Below, one piece after another: positions 62,988 through 64,000 of a DNA stretch of 64,000 bases (position 1 is the first letter of the stretch; each line of letters opens with the position of its first letter). Made by a program: the position numbers and the translations under genes. The DNA comes from Clostridiales bacterium. Its GTDB lineage: Bacteria > Bacillota > Clostridia > Saccharofermentanales > Saccharofermentanaceae. The notes beneath the pieces are model-generated. The model ran no database searches, was not told the origin of the DNA, and saw only the letters and a list, made by a program, of their open reading frames with translations. The DNA is taken from assembly GCA_017513085.1 (NCBI GenBank), contig JAFWDK010000015.1, positions 124,001 to 188,000 of the forward strand. Reading direction: 5' to 3'.

Positions 62988-64000
62988 ATGCAAAGAGTTT
63001 TGATCATCGGATGCGGTAAAGTTGCAAGAGCTGCTATACCGTTGCTTTCCAAGAACTCGGTCTATTTCCGAGAGATTTGCCTTTCCGGTCGTTCAAAGGA
63101 AAAGTGTGACGTATATAAGACAAAATATTCCAATGACAAGCAGAAGATCATGACTGCATTTGTCGATGTCCGCAATAAAGAAAAGACCCGTCTGATGGCG
63201 AATATTTATCATCCTGATCTGGTCATTAATCTGGCACCTTCTTATCTGAATACAACTGTCATGGAGCTTTGCCTGGATATTGGAGCCAATTATATTGATG
63301 CATCTTTATATACTCCGAAGGGTGAAACCATATGTGATATCGATGAGGAGTACTCTTTTGACCAGAGATTCCAGGAGAAAGGTCTGACTGCCGTGATCGG
63401 CTGCGGTTTTAATCCCGGAGTGATCAATGCTTTTGCCCAGTATTCTGCTATCAAACTTCTCGACAACATAGATTCTGTCGATGTTATCGATATGAATGCC
63501 GGCGAGAACGCCAACCCGTATCTGATGAATACGTCCATGATGACCAGTCTGCATCAGATTTCATCAGATTGCCGCATGTGGTCATCCGGGGAACTGGTCA
63601 GTGTTCCGCCGACAAGTGTCAAAGCCGCCTTTGATTTCCCGGAGATCGGCAAGAAAAACTTGTATATGGTCGACCACGAAGTGATCGACGCGCTTAGCGG
63701 AGAGCTTCCTGAGGCACAGTCCATCCGTTTCTTCTCTGCTTTTAAAGAGCCTTTCCTTTCTATGGTCAAAGTACTTGACGATCTGGGAATGACTTCTACG
63801 AAGCCGGTGGATATCGATGGTCAGCAGATCGCGCCACTGGATTTCCTTTATGAAGTTATGCCACAGCAGGAAGACCTTGCTGCCACTGCTACAGGAAAGA
63901 ATGGTATCGGCGTGCTTGTAAGAGGAAGCAAGGACGGCCAGGAAAAGAAATACCTGATTTATAGCATGGTGGATCACAAAGAATGTTTTGAAAAGTATGG
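62988..64000 (+). CDS. Saccharopine dehydrogenase family protein, probable carboxynorspermidine synthase (3' end cut)
   Basis: The first 337 codons of a Rossmann-fold dehydrogenase: VLIIGCGKVARAAIPLL at the N-terminus, NLAPSYLNTTVMELCLDIGANYIDAS, then AVIGCGFNPGVINAFAQY. The closing visible segment YSMVDHKECF resembles the substrate-binding (N/S)xxDHxE stretch of carboxynorspermidine dehydrogenases, which make spermidine-type polyamines by reductive condensation. The frame is open at base 64000, so the C-terminus is outside the window. AAGGGG lies about 11 bases before the ATG. Saccharopine reductase activity is an alternative. Confidence 0.85.
   Translation, partial: MQRVLIIGCGKVARAAIPLLSKNSVYFREICLSGRSKEKCDVYKTKYSNDKQKIMTAFVDVRNKEKTRLMANIYHPDLVINLAPSYLNTTVMELCLDIGANYIDASLYTPKGETICDIDEEYSFDQRFQEKGLTAVIGCGFNPGVINAFAQYSAIKLLDNIDSVDVIDMNAGENANPYLMNTSMMTSLHQISSDCRMWSSGELVSVPPTSVKAAFDFPEIGKKNLYMVDHEVIDALSGELPEAQSIRFFSAFKEPFLSMVKVLDDLGMTSTKPVDIDGQQIAPLDFLYEVMPQQEDLAATATGKNGIGVLVRGSKDGQEKKYLIYSMVDHKECFEKY

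Overview
The window is chromosomal DNA from a low-to-medium GC Gram-positive bacterium of the class Clostridia. The evidence is the dnaA-dnaN-recF-gyrB order, Soj/Spo0J-type parAB with the Firmicutes parS sequence, strong AGGAGG-type ribosome sites, sortase, MurT/GatD, LTA-synthase-like and GatCAB genes. Family and genus cannot be fixed from the sequence alone. The window holds the replication origin. A 442-bp gene-free stretch between dnaN and dnaA (34372-34813) carries a cluster of DnaA boxes. Most genes left of it read leftward and most genes right of it read rightward, so they are largely co-directional with replication.

Left arm, 1-27.2 kb, is an accessory and housekeeping mixture: small enzymes (two methyltransferases, HAD hydrolases, histidine phosphatase, flavodoxin-like reductases, GNAT, Nudix, GrpB, nucleoside phosphorylase, alpha/beta hydrolases), three TetR regulators and one AraC regulator with recognisable operators, an ECF sigma/anti-sigma/lipoprotein operon, a two-component system, and an HTH-MntA/HepT toxin-antitoxin pair with its own operators. 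Several genes here are decayed: adjacent APH-kinase and HAD pseudogenes, each with an internal deletion, and a frameshifted second copy of the MntA gene followed by a RhuM fragment.

Core, 27.3-39.4 kb: tRNA-Ser(UGA), parB, parA, three parS sites (one inside the gyrB terminator palindrome), gyrB, a RemB-like gene, recF, dnaN, oriC and dnaA. Rightward from dnaA come a sortase and the MurT/GatD lipid II amidation pair.

Right arm, 39.4-64 kb: two PAS-GGDEF proteins, an isopropylmalate/citramalate synthase, an ECF sigma factor with a membrane-anchored serpin, a queuosine-precursor transporter behind a structured leader, an amidase, fabF, TetR with MATE and CDF transporters, a complete gatCAB operon followed by a Sel1-repeat protein, trmL and an LTA-synthase-like protein, then a degenerate HAD/kinase fusion and a saccharopine-dehydrogenase-family gene cut by the window edge.

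The most unusual signal is a short DNA word, not a gene. AAAAGCAC (almost always AAAAGCACT or AAAAGCACC) occurs about 35 times on the two strands, against about 2 expected by chance. It appears in five translation contexts, in intergenic DNA, inside oriC, and once as an inverted pair forming a terminator between convergent genes. This looks like the uptake-sequence systems of Haemophilus and Neisseria, which to my knowledge have no described equivalent in Clostridia.
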